From positions 1 to 6,939 of the forward strand of contig CACWJV010000119.1 of NCBI GenBank assembly GCA_902761265.1: a DNA stretch of 6,939 nt. Reading direction: 5' to 3'. This document shows, in pieces, positions 1 to 5,497 of this stretch (within the stretch, counting starts at the first letter, position 1; each line of letters opens with the position of its first letter). Both the position numbers and the translations under genes were made by a program. This DNA is from Oscillospiraceae bacterium (lineage in GTDB: Bacteria; Bacillota; Clostridia; Oscillospirales; Acutalibacteraceae). The notes beneath the pieces are model-generated. The model ran no database searches, had not been told where the DNA came from, and was given only the letters and a program-made list of their open reading frames with translations.

Positions 1-543
1 ACCCCGACCAAGACGGCCACGGCGCAGTATACCTACACGTTCAACAACACCTGGTCGCCGGAGATCGTTGCGGTCACCGAGGCTGCCACCTACACCGCGC
101 AGTTCGATTCCACCGTCAACAAGTATGCCGTCACCTGGGTCGACGGCGACGGCAACACGCTGAAGACCGATTCCGTTGCCTACGGTGAGACCCCGGCCTA
201 TGACGGCGAAACCCCGACCAAGACGGCCACGGCGCAGTATACCTACACGTTCAACAACACCTGGTCGCCGGAGATCGTTGCGGTCACCGAGGCTGCCACC
301 TATACCGCGCAGTTCGATTCCACCGTCAACAAGTATACGATCACCTGGGTCGACGGCGACGGCAACACGCTGAAGACCGATCAAGTTGAATACGGTGAGA
401 CCCCGGCCTATGACGGCGAAACCCCGACCAAGACGGCCACGGCGCAGCATACCTACACGTTCAACAACAGCTGGTCGCCGGCAATCGTTGCGGTCACCGA
501 GGCTGCCACCTACACCGCACAGTTCACACCGACTGTCAACCAG
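1..543 (+). repeat. Near-identical 210-bp tandem repeats (type C units)
   Basis: The same sequence returns with a 210-bp period at 1, 211 and 421 (each copy opens ACCCCGACCAAGACGGCCAC). By direct comparison, 1-210 and 211-420 differ at about nine positions, clustered at 313, 335-339 and 382-390. In protein terms this is one partial unit (1-123) and two complete 70-residue units (124-333, 334-543) with the signature NNxWSPxIVAVTEAATYTAQF. Identity this high, compared with the divergent units downstream, points to recent duplication or gene conversion. The array runs off the left edge, so the copy number is unknown. Confidence 0.95.
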
Positions 544-2901
544 TACACTGTGACTTTCGTGGATGAAGATGGCGAAACCGTGCTGAAAGAAGCCAAGGCG
601 TATGACTACGGCACCGCAGCGGCAGATATTGAACAGCCTGTCACCCCGACCAAGGCACCGACCGCGCAGTACACCTACACGTTCAGTGGCTGGACGCCGG
701 TGCTTGCGGAAGTCACAGATAATGTGGTCTACAAAGCGACCTACAGCAGCACAGTCAACCAGTACACGGTGATTTGGAAGAACGAAGACGGTACAGAACT
801 TGAAAAGGACGAAAACGTGCCTTACGGTACCATGCCGGCTTATAACGGCGAAACGCCGACCAAAACAGCCGATGCGCACTATACTTATGAATATGACAAA
901 TGGACGCCGGAGATCACAACCGTCACCGGTAACGCGACCTACACCGCAACTTATAAGTCAACCGTCAACAAATACACGGTGAAGTTCGTGGATGAGGACG
1001 GCGAAACTGTGCTGAAGGAAGAAAAACAGTATGACTATGGCACACCGGCGGCAGATATTGCAAAGCCGGCTGATCCGATGAAACAAGCCGATGCACAGTA
1101 TACTTATACGTTCACAGGCTGGACGCCGGAAATCGCAGAAGTCACAGAAAATGTGGTCTACAAAGCGACCTACAGCAGTACAGTCAATGAGTACACCGTG
1201 ATTTGGAAGAACGAAGACGGCACCGTGCTTGAAACAGATGAAAACGTGCCCTATGGTACCATGCCGGCTTATGACGGCGAAACGCCGACCAAGGCGGCCA
1301 CAGCGCAATACACCTATGCGTTTGCCGGCTGGGATCCGGTAGTAGTTTCTGTCGCAGGCGATGCAACCTATACCGCGACATACAGCAGCAATGTGCAGTC
1401 CTATGAAGTCAAATTCTTAGACCTTGACGGCGTGCAAATTGGAGCCACGCAGTCCGTTGCATACGGCGGTCATGCAACCCCACCGGATCTTCCGACAAAA
1501 GATTATGATGATGACTGTCATTATGTGGTTACATGGGACAGCGATGAATATACGAGAGTGACCGAAGCCACCGTTATCAAAGCTGTTGCAGAACCTGTTG
1601 CACACAGTTTCACAACCTATACGTCTGACAATAATGCAACCTGTCTTGTGGACGGCACAAAGACTGCAAAGTGCGAAGGATGTGCAAAGACCCATACGAT
1701 TCAGGATGAAGGTACTGCCCTTGGTCACAGCTTTGGCGATTGGATAATCACCGCAAATGCGTCCTGCGAAGAAGCGGGCAGCAAATACCACACCTGCAGC
1801 CGCTGTGATGTAACTGAAACGCAGGAGATTCCTGCCCTCGGTCATACGCTCACCCTTATCTCCGGCACACCGTCCACCTGCCAACAGACTGGCATAATTG
1901 ATTATTACAAGTGTTCCGTCTGCGGCAGATTCTTCAAGGATGAGGCCGGCTCGATTGAGCTTACTGAGGAGCAACTGATTGATCCGATCCGTGCCCACAA
2001 CTTCGGCAACCCGCGCAACAACAACGACCGCGTGACGCATACCCTCGTGTGCATCTACGGTTGCGGCACCTACGGCCCCAGAGAAGAACACTCGTTCACA
2101 CAGAAGGTTGAGACCCGCCAGTATCAGCGCGGCGAAGCGACCTGCACCGAACCGGCTACCTATTTCTATAGCTGCGCCTGCGGTGAAAAAGGCTACGATT
2201 CGTTCTCGCCCGAGGGAGCTGTTGCGCTCGGCCATGCCTGGAAAGTCGTTGCAGAAGAAGCCCCGACCTGCACCAAGGACGGCCACGAAGCTTACGAAGT
2301 TTGCACACGCTGCGGCGACATTAACAGCGAGAGCGGCACATTCACTGTCCTTCCTGCCACGGGCCACGGCGAGTACAAGAAGAACAACGATTTTTCCGGG
2401 GAGACCGCTGATGGTTCGCTCCAATGGACCGCTTACAAATGTCCGAAGTGTGACGACTATTACATGAAGCTGACCGTGACCGCGAAAGACAGCGCCGGCA
2501 ATCCGGTGTCCGGTGTGAACGTCCAGATCACCGACAAGAACGGCAAGGTCAACCTGAGCGGCAAAACGAACGCCAATGGCGTGTTCAACCCGAGCGAATC
2601 CGTGAAACCGGGTATCTATACCTTCACCTTGACAAACGGAAGCGACAAGACGACCGCGACGATCACCCTTTCGAACGGCCAGGCGTCCGGCTCGATCGGC
2701 ACGATCGGCCAGAGCAGCTCCGACTCCGGTTCCGGTTCGTCCTCGGGTTCCGGCTCCGGCTCGTCCTCCGGTTCCTCCGGCGGCTATCGCTGCCCGATGT
2801 GCGATTTCAACGATTCCGTCAAGAACAAGCCTGTGATCAGTTGGTTCGTGATTCCGTTCCATGCGATCTTCCACTTCTTCGCCCGCTTGTTCAATATGTA
2901 A
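1..2901 (+). CDS. Large repeat-containing surface protein (5'-truncated by the window)
   Basis: The frame is open from base 1 to a TAA at 2899-2901, giving 966 residues with no start in the window, so the N-terminus and any signal peptide are missing. Domain order: residues 1-467 are tandem 70-73-residue units (motifs YTVxW/FxxxDG, YGxxPxYxGETPTK, AQYTYTFxGW, ATYTATY) resembling the InlB B-repeat/Listeria-Bacteroides repeat type; about 468-534 is a degenerate last unit; 535-823 is a Cys-rich region of GH-flanked CxxC units; about 824-904 is a carboxypeptidase-regulatory or Ig-like beta domain (motif DSAGNPVSGVNVQITD); 905-928 is a Ser/Gly linker; 929-966 is a CPMC-containing hydrophobic tail. 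I infer an extracellular, cell-surface adhesin-like or structural role from the architecture; no catalytic motif is seen and the ligand is unknown. A strong terminator follows directly, so the gene ends its transcription unit. The frame and surface nature are well supported; the function is not. Confidence 0.9.
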   Translation, partial: TPTKTATAQYTYTFNNTWSPEIVAVTEAATYTAQFDSTVNKYAVTWVDGDGNTLKTDSVAYGETPAYDGETPTKTATAQYTYTFNNTWSPEIVAVTEAATYTAQFDSTVNKYTITWVDGDGNTLKTDQVEYGETPAYDGETPTKTATAQHTYTFNNSWSPAIVAVTEAATYTAQFTPTVNQYTVTFVDEDGETVLKEAKAYDYGTAAADIEQPVTPTKAPTAQYTYTFSGWTPVLAEVTDNVVYKATYSSTVNQYTVIWKNEDGTELEKDENVPYGTMPAYNGETPTKTADAHYTYEYDKWTPEITTVTGNATYTATYKSTVNKYTVKFVDEDGETVLKEEKQYDYGTPAADIAKPADPMKQADAQYTYTFTGWTPEIAEVTENVVYKATYSSTVNEYTVIWKNEDGTVLETDENVPYGTMPAYDGETPTKAATAQYTYAFAGWDPVVVSVAGDATYTATYSSNVQSYEVKFLDLDGVQIGATQSVAYGGHATPPDLPTKDYDDDCHYVVTWDSDEYTRVTEATVIKAVAEPVAHSFTTYTSDNNATCLVDGTKTAKCEGCAKTHTIQDEGTALGHSFGDWIITANASCEEAGSKYHTCSRCDVTETQEIPALGHTLTLISGTPSTCQQTGIIDYYKCSVCGRFFKDEAGSIELTEEQLIDPIRAHNFGNPRNNNDRVTHTLVCIYGCGTYGPREEHSFTQKVETRQYQRGEATCTEPATYFYSCACGEKGYDSFSPEGAVALGHAWKVVAEEAPTCTKDGHEAYEVCTRCGDINSESGTFTVLPATGHGEYKKNNDFSGETADGSLQWTAYKCPKCDDYYMKLTVTAKDSAGNPVSGVNVQITDKNGKVNLSGKTNANGVFNPSESVKPGIYTFTLTNGSDKTTATITLSNGQASGSIGTIGQSSSDSGSGSSSGSGSGSSSGSSGGYRCPMCDFNDSVKNKPVISWFVIPFHAIFHFFARLFNM
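544..1401 (+). repeat. Two-unit (A-B-A-B) higher-order protein repeat
   Basis: Four more units follow as alternating types. A units (73 residues, 544-762 and 973-1191) carry FVDEDGETVLKE, YDYGTxAADI and NVVYKATYSSTVN. B units (70 residues, 763-972 and 1192-1401) carry YTVIWKNEDGT, DENVPYGTMPAY and ATYTATY. My hand alignment gives about 56 of 73 identical residues between the two A units and about 49 of 70 between the two B units, and A resembles B less than either resembles its own copy. The duplicated block is therefore an A+B pair of 429 bp. Confidence 0.9.
1402..1602 (+). repeat. Degenerate terminal repeat unit
   Basis: The stretch begins YEVKFLDLDG and keeps the YGG...PPDLPTK turn and a YVVTW strand in place of the usual AQYTYTFxGW. 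It then ends TRVTEATVIKAVAEPVAH instead of ATYTATYSSTVN. It looks like the capping last member of the repeat array, leading directly into the Cys-rich region. The DNA here is visibly AT-richer than the first units. Confidence 0.7.
1603..2469 (+). other. Cys-rich region of GH-flanked CxxC units in the surface protein
   Basis: Roughly seven units begin with His after ALG/ATG-like residues (HSF, HSF, HTL, HNF, HSF, HAW, HGE). Most have an ATC/ASC/STC-type Cys, then G, then a CxxC pair: CEGC at 1672-1683, CSRC at 1795-1806, CSVC at 1912-1923, CTRC at 2302-2313 and CPKC at 2440-2451. Two units vary: Cys-X3-Cys (CIYGC) at 2050-2064 and CxC (CAC) at 2173-2181. Such repeats are common in Clostridia surface proteins. 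The spacing is compatible with small zinc ribbons or with disulfide-stabilised modules; sequence alone does not decide between them. Confidence 0.8.
2470..2784 (+). other. Carboxypeptidase-regulatory/Ig-like domain and Ser/Gly linker
   Basis: From 2470 the protein reads LTVTAKDSAGNPVSGVNVQI, then a KTNANGVF turn and GIYTFTLTNGSDKTTATITL. This is the strand pattern and 'G-PVSGV-V...T-ANG-F' signature of carboxypeptidase-regulatory-like or Cna-B-type beta sandwiches. It is followed at 2713-2784 by 24 residues that are all Ser or Gly except one Asp, a flexible spacer that places the C-terminal tail away from the folded domains. The domain family is a judgement from motif, not from a search. Confidence 0.7.
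2785..2898 (+). other. C-terminal CxxC plus hydrophobic tail (candidate anchor/sorting motif)
   Basis: The last 38 residues start YRCPMCDF (Cys codons at 2791 and 2800), pass through a short Lys-containing stretch (SVKNKP), and end in a segment rich in Ile, Val, Phe, Trp and His with one Arg near the end (…FHFFARLFNM). There is no LPXTG-like motif and no clear run of positive charge at the terminus. Similar short endings, CxxC then an amphipathic or hydrophobic helix after a Ser/Gly linker, occur in other Clostridia repeat proteins as far as I recall. An anchoring or export-related role is inference. Confidence 0.6.
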
Positions 2902-2918
2902 TCGTATGCACCAACTAC

Positions 2919-2949
2919 AAAGCGGCACCCTGCGGGGTGCCGCTTTTTT
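2919..2949 (+). terminator. Rho-independent terminator of the surface protein gene
   Basis: A perfect 12-bp stem (AAAGCGGCACCC paired with GGGTGCCGCTTT) closes a 4-nt loop (TGCG at 2931-2934). The downstream arm runs into six consecutive T (2944-2949). It starts 17 nt after the stop codon, as expected for an intrinsic terminator. Confidence 0.95.
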
Positions 2950-2961
2950 GCCGCCCGATCA

Positions 2962-2990
2962 TTGACGCGGCGCGACGCTTGTGCTATAAT
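2962..2990 (+). promoter_or_regulatory. Sigma-A type promoter of galM with extended -10
   Basis: TTGACG at 2962-2967 (one mismatch to TTGACA) and a perfect TATAAT at 2985-2990 are separated by exactly 17 bp, and TGC precedes the -10 box (extended -10, TGn). The promoter begins 12 nt after the T-run of the upstream terminator. The expected transcription start is near 2996-2998, only about 15-17 nt before the galM ATG. The ribosome binding site AAAGGTGGA (2998-3006) would then lie almost at the 5' end of the mRNA. Confidence 0.88.
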
Positions 2991-3012
2991 CAAAACGAAA
3001 GGTGGAAGATAT

Positions 3013-4053
3013 ATGAGCGTTATCAAAACTTTCTACGATACGATGCCGGACGGCAGAGAGGTCTATCAGTACAAGATTGAAAACAACAACGGCGTTTTTG
3101 TGGAACTGCTCACACGCGGCGCCACGCTTGCGTCGTTCGTCTGTCCCGACCGCGACGGCGTGATGGGCGATATTCTGGTCGGCTTCGATACCCTTGCCGG
3201 CCATCTGGCAACAACAACCTACGCCGGCGAGATCATCGGTCAGTACGCCAACCGTATTTGCGAGGGAAAGTTCACGCTGGACGGCGCACAGTATCAGGTC
3301 ACGCAAAACGAAAACGGCGTCACCTGTCTGCACGGCGGCGACGAATACAGCAGCGCCCTGTGGCAAGCGATCATCACGGACGATAACGCCGTCGAGTTTT
3401 CTTACCACAGCCCCGACGGCGCGCAAGGATTCCCGGGTAATGTGGACATCACGGTGCTGTATGTGCTGAACGATCACAACGAGCTGGAGATCCATTACAC
3501 CGCCACGACGGACAAAAAGACGATTGTCAACTTCACAAATCACGCCTATTTCAACCTCGGCACGATGGCCGGCGGCGACGTGCTTGACCATGAGCTGCAG
3601 CTTTTCTGCGACGCGTTTACGCCGACCGACGAACGGTCGATCCCGACCGGCGAGATCCGCCCGGTAGCGGGTACGGCGTTCGATTTCCGCGAAGGCAAAA
3701 AGATCGGCCGCGACATCGGACTCGATGACGTGCAGCTTGTGCAGTGTCGCGGCTACGACCACAACTTCTGTGTGAACGGCGAAAAAGGCAAGCTGCGTCC
3801 TGTGGCAAAAGTGTCCGATGAAAAGAGCGGCCGCAAGCTGGAGGTCTTTTCCGACCTGCCGGGCGTACAGCTCTATACCGGCAATTTTCTTGACGGGTCC
3901 GAGACCGGAAAAGGCGGCATCCCGCTGCAAAAGCACGCCGGATTTTGTCTGGAAACCCAGTATTATCCCGACACGCCGAATCAGCCGTCGTTCCCGTCGT
4001 GCGTGCTGGAACCCGGAAAAACCTTCAAGAGCCTGACAATCTTCAAGGTATAA
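3013..4053 (+). CDS. galM: Aldose 1-epimerase (galactose mutarotase)
   Basis: A 346-residue protein, the usual length for the family, that interconverts alpha and beta anomers of free hexoses in the cytoplasm, classically feeding the Leloir galactose pathway. Family landmarks are in order: GQYANR (Arg81), CLHGGD (His107), the NFTNHAYFNL block (His177), GYDHNF (Asp249) and FCLETQYYPDTPNQPSFPS (Glu314). By comparison with characterised GalM enzymes, His177 and Glu314 would be the catalytic acid and base, with Arg81, His107 and Asp249 contacting the sugar. The ATG at 3013 is chosen because AAAGGTGGA lies 6 nt upstream; the frame stays open back to 2962, but that would translate the promoter. It has its own promoter and terminator, so it is monocistronic. 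No other galactose or lactose gene is visible in the window, so the preferred substrate cannot be told from context. Confidence 0.95.
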   Translation: MSVIKTFYDTMPDGREVYQYKIENNNGVFVELLTRGATLASFVCPDRDGVMGDILVGFDTLAGHLATTTYAGEIIGQYANRICEGKFTLDGAQYQVTQNENGVTCLHGGDEYSSALWQAIITDDNAVEFSYHSPDGAQGFPGNVDITVLYVLNDHNELEIHYTATTDKKTIVNFTNHAYFNLGTMAGGDVLDHELQLFCDAFTPTDERSIPTGEIRPVAGTAFDFREGKKIGRDIGLDDVQLVQCRGYDHNFCVNGEKGKLRPVAKVSDEKSGRKLEVFSDLPGVQLYTGNFLDGSETGKGGIPLQKHAGFCLETQYYPDTPNQPSFPSCVLEPGKTFKSLTIFKV

Positions 4054-4058
4054 AACAA

Positions 4059-4100
4059 CCGTCTGTACCCGCGCGGTACAGACGGCTTTGTTCTTTTGTT
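4059..4100. terminator. Bidirectional terminator between galM and the convergent serine deaminase gene
   Basis: An 11-bp perfect stem, CCGTCTGTACC (4059-4069) with GGTACAGACGG (4075-4085), encloses a 5-nt loop. On the plus strand it is followed by a T-rich tract (CTTTGTTCTTTTGTT, 4086-4100). On the minus strand the stem is followed by TTGTTTTA (complement of 4051-4058). It begins 5 nt after the galM stop codon and lies 13 nt beyond the end of the opposing gene, so it probably ends both transcripts. Confidence 0.88.
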
Positions 4101-5310
4101 ATTGCTTTGGTTTTACAAACGCCGCAAGTCCGCCTTGCGACGTTTCTTTATACCGTGCGGAGATATCCTTGCCCGTGCGGTACATCGTTTCGACGACTGT
4201 ATCAAACGAGACGCGCCGCGTATTGGACAAAAAGTTTGCCAGCGACAGCGCGTTGATGGCGCGCATGGCCGCCACGGCGTTGCGTTCGATACACGGGATC
4301 TGTACCAGTCCGCAGACCGGGTCGCACGTCAGACCGAGCATGTGCTCCATTGCGACCTCGGCGGCGTATTCGATCTGGCCGAGCCCCATGCCGAACAGTT
4401 CGCACAGCGCGGCCGCCGCCATCGAGCATGCGGTGCCGATCTCCGCCTGACAGCCGCATTCCGCGCCGGAGATGGACGCGTTGGTTTTGACCAGATTGCC
4501 GATCAGACCGCCGACCGCCAGCGCACGGTAAATATTATCGTCGTCGGAAAACCGGCGCTTGTCCTGCATATATTTCAGCACGGACGGCACTACGGCGCAC
4601 GAGCCGCAGGTCGGCGCAGTGACCACGATACCGCCGCCGGCGTTTTGCTCGCTTGCGGCAAACGCGTAGGCGCACACGAGCCGGTTCTCTTTGGTGATCT
4701 CGCTTTCGTCAATATGGCTTTGCTGATACAAAAGCTGTGCCTTGCGCTCCACACCCAGCCCGCCGTCCAATACGCCGTTGGTGGTCAGGCCGTCTAAAAT
4801 CGATTGCTTCATCGCGCGCCAAATATCGTGCAGATAGGCACGAAATTCGGGTCCTTCCTGCTCAAACACATAATCGCTCAGTCGCATGTTGCGCGACGCG
4901 CAAAGGGCCGAAATTCGGGCAAACGACTGCTCCTTGTAGATCTGCGGCTTGTCAAACTGCGGCTTGCCGACCACGCGGATTTCGCCGCCGCCGACGGAAA
5001 GGATCCGCGCGTAGCCGATCTGCCTGCCACTTTGGATTGCATAGAAATCCATCGTGTTTTCGTGTTCGAGCGGCTTGTTAGGGAGCCCGGCGAACCGCAC
5101 CTCGGTTTTGACAGGGGAGAGTTCATCCCGGATGGCTACGTCGGTTTTGTGTCCTTTGCCGGTCGCGGACAGCGAGCCGAACAACTCGACCCGGAACGCG
5201 TCGGCGTCCGGGTACAGGCTTTTGAAAAGCTGTGCGGCTTTGGCCGGCCCCATGGTATGGGAGGACGACGGGCCGCGTCCGATTTTATAGAGTTCACGCA
5301 AAGATTCCAT
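4099..5310 (-). CDS. sdaA: L-serine ammonia-lyase, iron-sulfur-dependent, single chain
   Basis: A 403-residue single-chain enzyme that deaminates L-serine to pyruvate and ammonia in the cytoplasm using a [4Fe-4S] cluster. The N-terminal beta-type domain carries the hallmark GRGPSSSHTMGPAKAA (residues 11-26) and SVGGGEIRV (105-113). The C-terminal alpha-type domain begins around residue 150 and carries APTCGSCAVVPSVL (232-245), ECGCQAEIGTACSMAAA (284-300) and CDPVCGLVQIPCIERN (329-344). C287, C329 and C340 are the likely cluster ligands, because their spacing (42 and 11) matches what I recall for the Legionella enzyme; the Cys-tail at the C-terminus of that enzyme is not present here. The ATG at 5310 overlaps the TGA of the upstream small gene by one base (TGATG), with GGAAAGG about 10 nt upstream, so translation is probably coupled. 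It is the last gene of the operon. The symbol sdaA follows common usage for this fused form. Confidence 0.95.
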   Translation of the reverse strand: MESLRELYKIGRGPSSSHTMGPAKAAQLFKSLYPDADAFRVELFGSLSATGKGHKTDVAIRDELSPVKTEVRFAGLPNKPLEHENTMDFYAIQSGRQIGYARILSVGGGEIRVVGKPQFDKPQIYKEQSFARISALCASRNMRLSDYVFEQEGPEFRAYLHDIWRAMKQSILDGLTTNGVLDGGLGVERKAQLLYQQSHIDESEITKENRLVCAYAFAASEQNAGGGIVVTAPTCGSCAVVPSVLKYMQDKRRFSDDDNIYRALAVGGLIGNLVKTNASISGAECGCQAEIGTACSMAAAALCELFGMGLGQIEYAAEVAMEHMLGLTCDPVCGLVQIPCIERNAVAAMRAINALSLANFLSNTRRVSFDTVVETMYRTGKDISARYKETSQGGLAAFVKPKQ

Positions 5311-5486
5311 CAGTTTTGCCTTTCCACCATTTTGTATTCATCGTATAGCTTGAAGAAGCCGCAATCCGCGTTGGAGCCGCGCATATACTGCTCCATCTCG
5401 TCTTCGTCCAGTGAGACGTCGCAGTAATACGTTTCTTCTTCGTCGTCATACAGATAGTGTGCACAAAATTCGCAGTTGTTTGCCAT
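5310..5486 (-). CDS. Small acidic Cys-containing protein, DUF6472-like
   Basis: A 58-residue protein beginning MANNCEFCAHYLYDDEEETY. It has four Cys: a CxxC at residues 5-8, C22 in YYCDVSLDEDEME, and C42 in NADCGFFK, near the DEYKMVERQN end. This Cys pattern and the acidic centre match what I remember of the DUF6472 family of short Clostridia proteins, whose function is unknown; four cysteines could bind one metal ion such as zinc, which is inference. The ATG at 5486 has AAAGGAAG just upstream, inside the 11-nt gap after the cotransporter stop, and its own TGA overlaps the serine deaminase ATG. A longer in-frame reading back to about 5816 exists but overlaps the cotransporter gene and lacks a start with a ribosome binding site, so it is rejected. 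Confidence 0.88.
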   Translation of the reverse strand: MANNCEFCAHYLYDDEEETYYCDVSLDEDEMEQYMRGSNADCGFFKLYDEYKMVERQN

Positions 5487-5497
5487 GATTCTTCCTT

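Noticed and set aside
1..543. CRISPR-like or non-coding repeat array
   Set aside because: The 210-bp period is a multiple of three, the copies are contiguous with no spacers, and the array is in frame within a coding region.
550..552. GTG as the start of the surface protein
   Set aside because: The reading frame is open and in full repeat register back to base 1, so this GTG is an internal Val of a repeat unit, with no ribosome binding site before it.
1417..2928. A 503-codon open frame on the minus strand, antisense to the surface protein
   Set aside because: It is in the same codon register as the real gene and stays open only because that stretch avoids TTA, CTA and TCA codons. Its translation has no domain, and the plus strand carries clear repeats, a terminator and domain motifs.
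2959..3936. A 325-codon open frame on the minus strand opposite galM
   Set aside because: Same register effect; galM on the plus strand has all family motifs, a promoter and a ribosome binding site.
4096..5427. Plus-strand open frames opposite the serine deaminase (233 and 207 codons)
   Set aside because: Arg/Ala/His-rich translations with no motif, covering a gene with unmistakable serine dehydratase signatures on the other strand.
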